From positions 6,200,001 to 6,264,000 of the forward strand of contig OX442316.1 in the NCBI GenBank assembly GCA_949358305.1: a stretch of 64,000 nt of DNA, read 5' to 3'. Below the pieces are notes generated by a model that saw only the letters and a list, made by a program, of their open reading frames with translations, did no database searches and was not told the DNA's origin. The stretch is from Strigamia acuminata (Eukaryota > Arthropoda > Chilopoda > Geophilomorpha > Linotaeniidae). Positions 1-11,080 of the stretch are shown here, piece by piece; the first letter of the stretch is position 1, and every line of letters begins with the position of its first letter. Made by a program: the position numbers and the translations under genes.

Positions 1-1657
1 AGTGGTGATGGTGAGTGTTAGGCTTCTCCGCAACACCATCTTCGTGATGAGGAGAATATAACTTTATAAGTAAATTGATAGACAATGTCCACCGTCGTAC
101 TGCGTGTGACACAAACAACGACACCTATCACATTTCTAATCATTGCATGAACAAGAATTTTTAATTTAAAAAAAAAATCAATAAACTTTTAAAATCAAAT
201 TGTACAAAATCGTCCCCTTAATGCCTAATCCGGTATTTTTGCCTGTAAAAACTCATTGCGTCACACTTGCTGGTAGAAAATCTCATTCGCGGTGGTGGAC
301 TGATGGTGGTCCTTTTCATTTTCGCTTCAGTTTTCGTGCGGCCCGCTCGCCGACGTCACTCCACTAGGTCGTAGAACCTGCAAAGAAATGTTTACAAATC
401 TAACTTTTTACATTTCTTATTTTGTGTCGGAAGTCTAACTACTTTAAAAAACATGTTAAACTTTGGTTTGGACTCCAATAAATACAAAAAAGAAGGGTTT
501 TTCCCCCTTCTGTTTTTTGTATTTAGGAAAAAAAGTAGTTCCATTTTTGGATTTGATGGATTCGAATTCGAAATTCCATCTAAAACTAGCAGCTAAAATT
601 AGCAGCAAATAATAGCTACAATGCTGAAAAACCGCTAATGATTTTTTAAAACATTTTTATAAAATACAAACCGTAAACCGTAAAAATCGGCCGGCGTGAC
701 GTTGCTGACGTGTTCAAACAATAGCCGCCATTAGTGACGCCTTCCCACAATGCAATGACGAAGCGGATGATTTCACGATGGCTCGTGCGACACGACTTTC
801 AAAAAGTGTGATCTGTCGCGTGGTCATCCGCCCGTTAAAAATGAAAAAGCTAAAACAGTACAATTTTTCGTAACATCTAAACGATAAAATTGGAGTAAGA
901 ATTTTACTGTAAAATTTGTTTGTCAAGTTGACAGATTTTTCGGGATTTTCTATCGGAATGACCACTTTTTCAAACTGCGCGCATTTCGTTAGAAAGTCAT
1001 TTGGTGAATAACAAGATGGCTGACTTGGTAAGGCACCGCGCACCGCATCATGTCTTTTGCTACAACTGCGCCAACTAGCGACAAATTAAGACATCAGTGC
1101 CTGTTGTGATTCGGTTAATAATAATCATTAATCCTAATAACATGTAAATGATCACGACAACTCTTCAAAAGGATAAATGGAAAGTTTTTACGGATTATTT
1201 TCGGTTTTCAACAAACAGTCACATAAAAGTATTTTAATATTTTATACGGAGTAATGTTTATTACAAAATGTAAACTCTATGTCTGATATAAAAGTGTTAA
1301 ATCATCTCAATTTTGTGTTTATTTACTTTAATAAGTTAATGCGACCCGCTTTTGTCGGATTTAAACGTCAAAATTTTTATTTTTGTAGGGAGTCATCTGT
1401 TGCAATTTTCACTTCTTATAATTTCTAATGCCAATGCTGACCTCCTTTTCTTAAACTATGGCCAGGACACGTGAGCATTCGCACACTATTCCACTATTCC
1501 ACTATTCTCACACACTTAACATCCCATGTATTACATTTTAAAATTTTGGTCATAATTTGCATTTCTTTACTCTTGGAGGATTATTTATCACTTATCAGAA
1601 ATCAAACTGGATCTGCGTGCTTTACTAGTTAGACATGTCGATAGCATCGCTGGAAAA
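1..1657. other. Mostly noncoding; fragment of serpin upstream sequence
   Basis: No gene is supported here. On the minus strand an ATG near 38 opens a frame that runs off the left edge, with a TATA-like TTATAAAG upstream, so a gene could start there; this is weak. The 680-1080 stretch is richer in CG than its surroundings, and a short ATG GCT GAC TTG followed by GTAAGG at about 1016 could be a first exon. About 100 bp at 1050-1155 matches the upstream flank of the serpin genes (compare 5905-5960 and the complement of 46130-46230). Confidence 0.3.
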
Positions 1658-3033
1658 ATGGACATGACTGACACAAAATTATTGTTGTGGGCAAGTTTCC
1701 TTTTTATTGCAGACATTTCTCCTGTGGCATTACTACAAAGGCGGGGCACGGATTAGGAAATTGATAAACAAGTTGCCAGGACCTTTCGCATGGCCACTCA
1801 TTGAAAATGCTTTGGAACTAACTCTATGTGGATCACGCAGGTTTGTTTGATTATTCATACAGCAAGTTTGTGCCAGTTTATTGCTTTTTGTACTTTATTT
1901 GCATAAATTGGGTTTATTATTTTCCCAATGCTAATTTATTTTTCATTTCTTTTGTGATACTACCGTAGTATGGCAGATGTGAAAAATAAGCAACACTTAA
2001 GTAAGTGTCCATCCGAGCTTTATGTCACCTCTGACAGTTCAACATTTCAATAGCCAATTCCTACAGCACATGCTGACCGACCTAAGGTGATGAGCATAAA
2101 CTGGAAAAAGGGATGGAAAAAGAATCTTTCACGACTTAGAATGAATTAACGTATTCAGACAAGCAAGTGTGTGAGCTGCCCTTGGTCGTTCTTGCAGAGC
2201 ATTGATTGGAAATATTTTATCTCGTAGAGTTAAATCGCGTCTTTGTTAATTGATGAGTATGATTTGGTCATTCGAATTTCCAGAAGAAGTTGACACTTTC
2301 TTGTTCGAAGGTCTTGATAGCCGCTGCCGTCACGAAGAAATCGGTTTGGTATTTATCTTGCTGCTAATTTTCTTTACTAAGGTGATAATCACACGAAACA
2401 AGTGTGTTACAAAGATATAAAGGAAGGGAAACATTTAGAATGATGTCGTAAAAGTGAATAAATAACAATTATTTTGAATAATAATTTCCGTTTTGTTTAT
2501 ATCTTAGGCATCACTGCGACTTTTTCCATCAGTGCCAATATTTGCACGGTACTTACAGGAAAACCTAATTATTGGTATTGAAATTGCTTTTTATATTATA
2601 GTTGCAATTCGTGATCATTTTGTTCAATTTCAGACGATTATACCATTCCTGCTAGAATTACATTCAATGTTTTATCCCATATGTTGCACAGACATGAAAT
2701 AATTTTTCCGGATCCGGAAATGTTTGATCCAGGTAGATTTGTAAAGAAAAATGTGCAGGAAAAAAACCCCAAAAGCGTATGTGCCCTTCTGGACCAAGAA
2801 ATTATATCGGTCAGTCCAAATTTCTCGAGATAAATCACTAAAAACTGTTTTAGTGATGTTCTTCAATTGATGTCAGGTCACAAGTTTGTGTGTATGGAAG
2901 AAAAAGTGGTTTTGATTCACATTCTGAGGTCATTTCTTAACGAATCAATATAAACACTGCAGAACTGATTATAAGGCGGAGAAATGGGATTAAATTGCGC
3001 TTGAAACCGAGAGAAATTCCATGTATTAATTGA
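1658..3033 (+). pseudogene. Cytochrome P450 (CYP4-like) pseudogene
   Basis: Translated pieces follow the order of a CYP4 enzyme, the microsomal haem monooxygenases that act on fatty acids, hormones and xenobiotics. An ATG at 1658 opens a hydrophobic anchor, followed after a +1 shift by KLPGPFAWPLIENALEL near 1770. The I-helix EEVDTFLFEG is at 2283. LRLFPSVPIFARYLQENLI at about 2515-2570 corresponds to the region after the ExxR helix. FPDPEMFDPGRF is near 2710, the haem loop reads PSGPRNYIGQ at about 2790, and the end is RNGIKLRLKPR before a TGA at 3031. The cysteine that ligates haem is replaced by tyrosine, there are several frameshifts and in-frame stops, and the middle of the protein is missing. 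An AATAAA follows the stop. It is clearly non-functional; the subfamily assignment within CYP4 is inference. Confidence 0.85.
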
Positions 3034-3523
3034 TTAAAATAAAGTGATTTGAAATGAAAGTAAAAATGCCAAAATGTTTATAATTTTAATTTTAAAAAAA
3101 TAATTTTTTTTCATCTTATTGCAGAACAAATATACCAGAATTGAAAATTGGCGCAAATCTGATTAGTTTGGGAAGAAAAAAACAAACTTACTCTTTAGTG
3201 TGATCTTCTCTAGCGAAAAAAGCAGGATTTCACTTATAAAGAAACACGCACGCGTACTTCTCGTCTTCTCGCCATTTATTCAACTGATAACAGCAGTGTA
3301 TTGCCTAGCAACCACTACATCCTATAGAGCGTCGTTGTATGTTAATTTTGTGCCTTAGGTTGCAATTTTTATCACTAGATGACAACTCGCACAAAGCTGA
3401 CGTCTTTTCGAAAAATTTCTGGAATTTTTGATTGGTTATTCAAATAAGATGATGCAGCATTTTTATTTTGCATTTTTATTTTTACCGAGATTTTCACTCG
3501 TTTTTGCAGCTTGAAGGCGAAGC
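3034..3523. other. Intergenic; possible promoter elements
   Basis: No reading frame of note. Between 3398 and 3435 it contains TGACGT and TTGATTGG (an inverted CCAAT box). The same motifs occur in the same order on the minus strand at 5489-5436. No core TATA box was found. Confidence 0.3.
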
Positions 3524-3933
3524 ATGCAACGGTCTCGTGGTGAGTTTTTATTTTCTTTTACTTCTTACTTGTTAGCTTCTTTCAGTTATTAGCAGAAATT
3601 TAGTTTTGTATTTGTTGCTTTTCAAGCACAGTTAGTGCGAGAGATTATGTTTAATTTCTTTTTTTAGTTTTATTTCATATTTTATGAAAATTTTCTCTAT
3701 TTTTATTTCCGAATGGAAATTACGATAAGTTATTAATATTTTGTCAATTTATTTATTTATAATAGAAGTTATTTATATTGCATTTTCTTAAGTTGCTAAT
3801 TTTGCGTTTTTTAAAAATAGATTTGCCGACGCACGAATCGAATGACGCGGACGACAACTTTGACATCGAAGGAATGAATAAGAAAAGAATCCTCGAACAG
3901 CGTAAACCAATTCCCCGACAGCTTTTAAATTGA
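3524..3933 (+). CDS. Possible two-exon small ORF (hypothetical)
   Basis: ATG at 3524 opens a five-codon exon (MQRSR) ending at 3539 before GTGAGT. An acceptor at 3819-3820 opens a second exon, 3821-3933, that joins in frame and ends in TGA, giving 42 residues rich in charged side chains. Both splice sites look good and a promoter-like motif cluster lies just upstream. The product is not recognised and is short. A further acceptor at 4354 opens another unidentified frame, so the transcript may continue, or it may be noncoding or a transposon relic. Confidence 0.2.
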
Positions 3934-4005
3934 TTTTCAGATTCTATTTAACTCCTCCTTATTTTAATTTTATTATAATTATTACATCATTTCTACTGTC
4001 GTTTC

Positions 4006-4273
4006 TGTATCATTTCAATTTTGTATCATTTCAATTTTGTATCATTTCAATTTTGTATCATTTCAATTTTGTATCATTTCAATTTTGTATCATTTCAATT
4101 TTGTATCATTTCAATTTTGTATCATTTCAATTTTGTATCATTTCAATTTTGTATCATTTCAATTTTGTATCATTTCAATTTTGTATCATTTCAATTTTGT
4201 ATCATTTCAATTTTGTATCATTTCAATTTTGTATCATTTCAATTTTGTATCATTTCAATTTTGTATCATTTCA
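4006..4273. repeat. 16-bp minisatellite
   Basis: About 16.7 head-to-tail copies of a 16-bp unit, TATCATTTCAATTTTG, with almost no variation. Because 16 is not a multiple of three, the array stays open in all three plus-strand frames and produces repetitive peptides with no coding meaning. Confidence 0.97.
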
Positions 4274-4623
4274 TTTCCATTTACAATTTTGTATACTGTA
4301 ATTTTTATTTTCATTTTCATTTTCATTTTAGTGTAATTATGTACATTTTTTTCAGGTTAACAATTATCAACATCTTGAAGACATCGTGGGACACTTTTGG
4401 GGGCCCAGAGCGTGGCACACTCTGGGTCCCAGTGTGGGTAAAACGGTGGAGTCTCAAGGGGGATGGTTACCCGAGATAATCCTTTAAATGGTCCGTTATA
4501 ACCCGGTTGAATGTTTTGTTTGCCATTTATTTTCCTTTTAAGGAAAAATTTCTAAAATTTCTATCTAAGTGTATATTTTTAATAAAGTTTTATTTTTATA
4601 AGCTATGTCATTTCTTCGTAAAA

Positions 4624-4690
4624 TTATTCTAAGTCCAAAAATCAAAAGGCGAATCTATGCCAAATTTTTATAGGTTTGGACTTAGAATAA
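4624..4690. repeat. Perfect 16-bp inverted repeat
   Basis: TTATTCTAAGTCCAAA at 4624-4639 is the exact reverse complement of 4675-4690, with a 35-base loop. It may be the ends of a very small TIR element or an RNA hairpin; no target-site duplication is obvious. Confidence 0.8.
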
Positions 4691-6262
4691 AAAGGGATGG
4701 TGGGTATACATATTCCCCATTTTATGTTTTAATATTTAAATAATAAAAAGTAGAGAAGTTTAAAACAACAAATTTTATTCAAGAAATAATGTATAAATTA
4801 TTAATTGTGTAATTTTTTATCTCAAAACTACACAATTAAGAATTATACACAAAATGAAACAATTTTTAATTATACAAAAATTTTAAAACTAGTTACAAAA
4901 ATATTTCAACTTATTAAGTTTTAAATAAAAATAATAAATATACACTGAAGTCCATTCGTGTTGATCCAGTAGCCGTCCGTCCGTTAATGTAGAAATTCAC
5001 CCATTCAACCTAAAATTGAAAAGAAATTCAAAATTAACTCTAAAAAAATGTATAAACTTAAATTAAATTAAAAAGTGAAAAATATTCATTACTTGTTTAA
5101 ACATTTCTAAAGTTAAAACGGTAAACGTTAAAAATGCATATCGGTATTACTAAATAACACTGCCTGTAAAGCTGACGGGAAGTGAAATAATAATTTAAAA
5201 CTAAACGTTCCAGAATTCTTAACAAAATTAAACTTCTTCGATACAAAGGACAGAAAACCAAACGTTAAGCACTATTAAAAAAGCCTAAATACAAATTAAA
5301 GTGTGACAAAGAGACCACAAACTCACCTCGATTCGATGCGTCTTTCCACCTCCGAGTCGAGGACACAACTGAGCCAAACCAAGTGAAAAGTGAAAAATGC
5401 AAAATAGAAAAAGAAACGTTGATTCATTTGCATATCCAATCAACTAATAACATGGAAACTTCTAGAAAATATGGACGGGAAATACGTCATCTTACTGCTG
5501 GCACAGACCCTATTGGAGGAATAAAATTTTAACAAAAATAATAATAATTAATGATGTGACTGTGAAAATTTACTGGGAAAAAATAATAAAAAAAATTAAT
5601 ATAAGGAATATCTATTACTGGTGTGTTTACTTAAAAAAAAAATCAAATTAAAACGTAATTGATTAAATTACTATGAGAAACGATACGGAAACGATTATAG
5701 ACTGCGTGAAATAACTAATACGTCACTTTCATCCGAAATTATACCGTTTATGAATCTCAATAAAAATAAATAAAAACAATATTATAAAAAGAAAACTTAT
5801 TTTAATTTTCATATTTTTATACATCGTACGATTACAAACCAAAATCAAATCGCATCAACGCAAACTGCATTTACTTTTTGATATACCGGTAGTTTAAATC
5901 TCGGATTGCCTGTTATGATTCGGTTAATAATAATCATTAATCCTAATAAACTTGTAAATGATTGCATATTTTTATTGTGACTCGTGTGAAAACTGAAATA
6001 ATATTATACAATGTATTGTCAACTAACAATATATGCAAAAATGTAAAAAGACAATATTGATAGAACACGAGCAATTCTATAAAAGAACATTAAGAAGAGA
6101 TATGATGAAAATATGGTGAAAAGCGAAATTATTATCGTACGACTTGTAAATTTGACCTCGTCCAAGCTTTGACTAACGCCTGGAATTAAAAGCAACATTT
6201 ATCTATTGAAATCAATTCGTGTGTCATTACTGGAGATCTGACAGTGCCAACAACTAAAACAT
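4691..6262. other. Intergenic; minus-strand exon-like segment and serpin upstream region
   Basis: On the minus strand a motif cluster (TGACGT at 5489-5484, CCAAT box at 5443-5436, ATGCAAAT at 5433-5426) precedes an exon-like segment ending at 5327 before GTGAGT, and an acceptor near 5011 opens a short frame. No product is recognised. From about 5905 to 6262 the sequence matches the 5' flanks of the other serpin genes, so it probably carries their shared promoter; no clear TATA box was seen. Confidence 0.35.
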
Positions 6263-8956
6263 ATGTCAGAGGATTCAAGTAGCCTTGCAAGTAGCCTTGA
6301 TTCCGTCGATTCCGACGATTCCAACGTCCGTATATTAACCCCAAAAGGGCTTGAATTCAGCTTGGATCTTTACCGGGTAAAATGACAACCCACGAAGAGT
6401 GTGTAAAACCCAAATGTAAATCTACTAATTCTCTTTTGTTTTACTTTTTCAGCAAAGTGTAGCTGGAAATGTTGAAAATTTATTTTTCAGTCCACTCAGC
6501 ATTAGTGTGGCGCTAGCTATGACTTTAGCTGGCGCCAAAGAAAACACTGCAAAACAGATTAAAGATGTCCTCAAGTTGGAATCATTCACCACCGATTCAG
6601 CCATTCACGAAGCATTCCATGAAATTATTGATTCTCTTCTGGGCTCACAGGATTCTGCCATAAAAGTACACATTGCTAATCGCATGTACGTCCACAACGA
6701 TGCAAACATTTTGGCAGACTTCAGAGGCGTATTGGAAGAACATTACAATACTTCATCGACTGTCGTTGATTTCGATTCAGACGTTGAAAAAATTCGATTA
6801 GAGATTAATAAGTGGGTGGAAGAACAAACCCAAACGAAAATCAAAGATTTGGTTTCACCAGGGATACTAGATGATCTTACACGTTTGGTTTTGGTGAACG
6901 CGATCTACTTTAAAGGCAATTGGCACCAGCCATTTGAACCTGATAGCACGAATGCTCATAATTTCTACCTAGATGTTAACAAGGCAGTAATGACGGATTT
7001 CATGCACATAACGGCTTACTTTAAATACTGGGAAGTCGATACTCTACACTGTAGAATAATCGAATTACCATATGTGGGAGAAACCTTTAGCATGTTTGTT
7101 ATCCTTCCATATGCCATTAATGGGTTAAAGGCATTGGAAGAAATGATTACCGTTAAAGATTTGAAAAATTTAAAGAGTTATATGGACTATACCAAAGTAA
7201 TTTTGACATTACCGAAATTTAAAATAGAATCCTCATTATCTCTCAATGATATTTTGAGTAGTATGGGTATAAGTGATCTATTCAATGAAAACAAGGCGAA
7301 TTTATCGGGAATTACGGGCAAGAAAAATTTGTCCGTTTCTGCCGTTTTGCACAAAGCTTTTCTTGAAGTGAACGAGGAAGGAAGCGAGGCGGCCGCAACA
7401 ACAGCTGTAAGGTATGGGTGCCAATGCGGATATGATGAGGATTCTGAATTTAGAGCAGACCATCCTTTCCTCCTATGCATCAAAGATAATCAAAGTGGCG
7501 CTATCATTTTCTGGGGACGGCTGATTAATCCCAACCCGGGCGCTGCTGTGCAAGAAGTGCAAGAAGTGGAAGAAGTGCATGCCTACAGCTTAAACATGGC
7601 AGAGGATTCCGACGATTTCGAAGATTACCGGTACAACTATTCCGAGGATTCCGAGGATTTCGAGGATTACCGCTACAACTATTCTGAGGATTCCAACGTC
7701 CGTATATTAACCCAAAGAGGGCTTGAATTCACCTGGGATCTTTACCGGGTAAAATGACAACCCACGAAGGGTGTGTAAAACCCAAAAGTAAATCTACTAA
7801 TTCTCTTGTTTTACTTTTTCAGCAAAGTGTAGCTGGAAATGTTGACAATTTATTTATCAGTCCACTCAGCATTAGTGTGGCGCTAGCTATGACTCTAGCT
7901 GGCGCCAAAGAAAACACTGCAAAACAGATGAAAGATGTCCTCAAGTTGGGTTCATTCACCACCGATTCAGCCATTCACGAAGCATTCCATGAAATTATTG
8001 ATTGTCTTAAGGGCTCACAGGATTCTGCCATAAAATTACACATTGCTAATCGCATGTACGTCCACAACAATGCAAACATTTTGGCAGGCTTCAGAGGCGT
8101 ATTGGAAGAAAATTACGATACTTCATCGACTGTCGTTGATTTCGGTTCATACGCTGAAGAAATTCGATTAGAGATTAATGAGTGGGTGGAAGAACAAACC
8201 CAAACGAAAATCAAAGATTTGATTTCACCAGGAATACTGGATGGTCTTACACGTTTGGTTTTGGTAAACGCGATCTACTTTAAAGGCAATTGGCACCAGC
8301 AATTTGAACGTGATCGCACGGAAGCTGATAATTTCTACGTGGATGTTAACACGGCAGTAATGACGGATTTCATGCACATAACGTCTTACTTTAGATACAA
8401 CAAGGACGATAATCTAAACTGTAGAATGATCGAATTACCATATGTGGGAGAAACCTTTAGCATGTTTGTTATTCTTCCATATGACATTAATGGGTTAAAG
8501 GCAATGGAAGAAACGCTTACCGTTTCAGATTTGGAAAGTTTAATGAATTATATGGACCGAACAAAAGTAATTTTGACATTACCGAAATTTAAAATAGAAT
8601 CCTCATTTTATCTCAATGATATTTTGAGTAGTATGGGTATGAGTGATCTATTCAATAAAAACAAGGCGAATTTATCGGGAATTACGGGCAAGAAAGATTT
8701 GTTTGTTTCTGCCGTTTTGCACAAAGCTTTTCTTGAAGTGAACGAGAAAGGAATGAAGAGAGAAAGCGAGCCGGCCGCATCAACAGCTGGAATGTTTACG
8801 TTAGATTGCGGATGCGATGAGGAGCCTGAATTTAGAGCAGACCATCCTTTCCTCCTATTCCTCAAAGATACTCGAAGTGGCGCTATCGTGTGCTGGGGAC
8901 GGCTGATTAATCCCAACCCGGGCGCTGCTGTGCAAGATGTGAATTATTTTATTTAA
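6263..8956 (+). CDS. Two-domain (double) serpin, locus 1
   Basis: Exons 6263-6376, 6453-7748 and 7823-8956 join in phase 0 to give about 847 residues. Exon 1 encodes 38 acidic, serine-rich residues with no signal peptide, so the protein should be intracellular. Exons 2 and 3 each carry a serpin core with NAIYFKGNW, the FRADHPFLL strand and a WGRLINPN end. Serpins trap target proteases through a cleaved reactive-centre loop. Loop 1 has the inhibitory hinge EEGSEAAATTA and a Cys-rich centre (YGCQCGY). Loop 2 is longer, with KGMKRESEP and proline near the hinge. Instead of stopping, domain 1 runs into a linker with two near-identical acidic repeats (SEDSEDFEDYRYNY type) and a copy of the end of exon 1 (LEFTWDLYR) before the donor GTAAAATG. 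Each domain could in principle be made separately; the shared splice sites argue for fusion. Confidence 0.85.
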
Positions 8957-9847
8957 TTTACAATGTTATTTGTATTAGTTATTAACCATTTATGACAAAA
9001 TTATACTAGAAAAAGTATAAAATTCAATTAGCTTGTAATCTTTGTTGTTTTGCGTTTCTTTTCTCCCAATTATCCACTTCGATGGAAAGTTGGTACACAC
9101 AGTATAAACAGAAACTTTGATAAAAGAAATAATCAATTAGTACCGTACTGAAATAAAATTTTAAAAAAATATTAAAAAATAAACAAATATTCATACATTG
9201 AGTTGTCAAATAATCACCGTTAATAATCATTCTGTCAATCATAATATCTGTCGCTTCGTGACCAACTATGAGTAATAAAATGGACAAGTTGTTGGTTTGA
9301 CTGTCCAAACAAGACTAACTTTATTTCACATTCGCATAAAAACAGGACAAATCCAGATAAAAATAGAACAAATCAAGATAAAAATAGAACAAATCAGGGA
9401 ATGGTCAAGACTGACCGCTAGGAGGAGCGCCAAGCTCACACCAACTAAAAAATAAAAATTTAAAACACAACCTAAGTAGAGCAAAGGCACTGCAAATAAC
9501 CCGTGAAAACGTCGATACCACGTTGGACTTATCCACCATCCCTGTAACGAATAATTAAATTATGTAAATATTATAAAAAAATTCAATCGAGACTTTGGCA
9601 CATATATACAAGCAAACACTTATGCAAATATACAAATACCACAATATTACGAATTCAAAATTAAGTTCTTATTGCTGGGTTTAATGTTGCAATCTGAAAA
9701 AACTGCATCATAAAAGTCTACTTTCAAGTCTTCTGATTAATTTTTTAATTCATTATTTTCCAAATTCCAAATAAACCGAAAGTTGAAACACACAAACAAA
9801 CAAACAAACGTTCAAATCAAGTTAAATAAAAGCCTTTAAAAAAATCG
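8957..9847. other. 3' flank of serpin locus 1
   Basis: No gene. This flank is shared with the other serpin loci (for example 33152-33860 and the complement of 42240-43000). It contains a CAAA microsatellite near 9789-9807, an insertion at 9261-9447 and imperfect repeats of an AACAAATC-AGATAAAAATAG unit near 9347-9400. Confidence 0.6.
9261..9447. mobile_element. Small insertion with 8-bp target duplication
   Basis: The paralogous flank at 33448-33470 reads straight through ACCAACTA, whereas here 171 bp lie between two copies of that 8-mer (9261-9268 and 9440-9447). An 8-bp duplication is typical of hAT-type elements, but no convincing terminal inverted repeats are visible. Confidence 0.55.
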
Positions 9848-10101
9848 GGCTACAACTGTGAAGAAAATAGATTTACCCATTAAACCATTTAAAACTTGTA
9901 GAATGTTTTATGAAGATAATTCGAGTGGTGATTCTGCGTGTGGAGAAAATGGTATTTATTTTAGTAACCCTTACCGAGTAGACTATTATTATGATTCGAT
10001 TCACTCGATAGCTAAAAGCTCAATATGTTGTCCTCGTGAATAAAATGATTTCTCTTATTTCTTGTTTGATTATTACTTTGTATTTCTGGCAATTAGCTTG
10101 A
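9848..10101 (+). pseudogene. Serine-protease C-terminal remnant
   Basis: The translation KKIDLPIKPFKTCRMFYED matches the start of the seventh exon of the intact proteases at 36104 and 51168. It runs directly into RVDYYYDS, then after a frameshift into a hydrophobic tail (NKMISLISCLIITLYF) that matches their C-terminal membrane anchor. The GDSG region between is missing. It is a deleted, frameshifted remnant, repeated almost unchanged at 33861-34116. Confidence 0.7.
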
Positions 10102-10428
10102 TCGTGATCCCTCAGACTGAATTAGGTCATGCAAGCCACGATCCGTGAGAGTCTTTAAGGACCCAGGTGGCGAGAACTGCCTATTTAAGATTTGTGGTCG
10201 CACGGTTTTCGGTTCTCCTAGAAATTCTACACCTTCCTGACTTTTATCTGGAACCACAGTCATTCTTCTGAAGTAGACAGAAATTCAATTAGTTCGACAC
10301 AGTATTGAAATCTTTAAATTAATCGTTACTTTACTTTATTAATTGTTTCTACGCATAGGCTTCGCCATTTCGAGATAACTAACCGCGATCTATGTTTGTT
10401 TCCGAGCGTCGCCTGCTCACTTTTCATT
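10102..10428. other. Intergenic
   Basis: No gene seen. The segment is repeated at 34117-34442 as part of the duplicated unit. Confidence 0.5.
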
Positions 10429-10587
10429 ATGCTTTCCTTAAAAAGTAAAAATTCTGTAATTCAATTCATCATTCACAGAGAAATTGTTAACACTTACATA
10501 CTGTCCATGGAAAAACTGTCCTTTGAAGAACAAAATCGAGCTGGACGAAATGGTGTAACCGAGTCCACCCAAAAGTGTCCGGACTAG
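10429..10587 (+). other. Recurrent short ORF in serpin 3' flank
   Basis: An ATG-initiated frame (MLSLKSKNSVIQF..., ending ESTQKCPD) occurs here, at 34443-34622 and on the minus strand at 41848-42027. The other copies have a seven-residue longer form. Conservation of the frame in three copies is suggestive, but the copies are so alike that recent duplication alone could explain it. No signal peptide or known domain. Confidence 0.25.
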
Positions 10588-10984
10588 AAGGGTGCCCTGA
10601 AATTTGAAAGATTACTGAACTTATGATTATTAAAAGTGTGTGTAAATTTATGCAGTCATAGCAATAGATAGTTTTTTTTTGTCTTTTATATATGTGTAAT
10701 CTCGGTGTTCTGGATGCGATCCAAGTCCAAAGAAGTCAGCATAGTAATGTAAATTTAAACCCTGATGTAAACAGAGTTTTTTTTACGTTATAGTCGTAAT
10801 ATATTTTTTCATTATCTTTATTGTAAAATGAAACTGAGTTTTGTTATAGAAAGCTTTTAGAAATTGTGATACTCACTGTGCAGTAATGATACTCTATACT
10901 TTTTATAATTAATACTCATTAATATGTTATTACCAGGATGTATAAAACTATAAATTCAGCAGAAATTAAGGCAAGCTTCTACTC
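10588..10984. other. Intergenic, upstream of a protease relic
   Basis: No gene. A TATAAAA-type box near 10942 lies where the promoter of the protease relic would be. Confidence 0.4.
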
Positions 10985-11080
10985 AAGAATTTATGTAGAA
11001 GCAATCAAAATGTTTTCCTCAATTGCTTGTAAGTACAAGCAATTGATGAAAACATTTTGATTGCCTCTACATAAATTCTT
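10985..11080. repeat. 47-bp fold-back palindrome in protease exon 1
   Basis: Arms 10985-11031 and 11034-11080 are reverse complements with two mismatches and a 2-base centre. The left arm contains the protease start ATG at 11010. The ordinary remainder of exon 1 (AGCAATAACTACAATTC) resumes directly after the right arm, so the right arm is an inverted duplication that breaks the reading frame. Confidence 0.9.

Noticed and set aside
3930-4479. Overlapping long frames of repeated YHFNFVSFQFCIIS peptides
   Set aside because: They are the three-frame reading of the 16-bp minisatellite; no splice or start context.
7754-8956. Independent serpin gene starting at MTTHEGCVKPK
   Set aside because: That start lies in the 74-bp intron; the same intron boundaries at all four loci support joining to the upstream exon instead.
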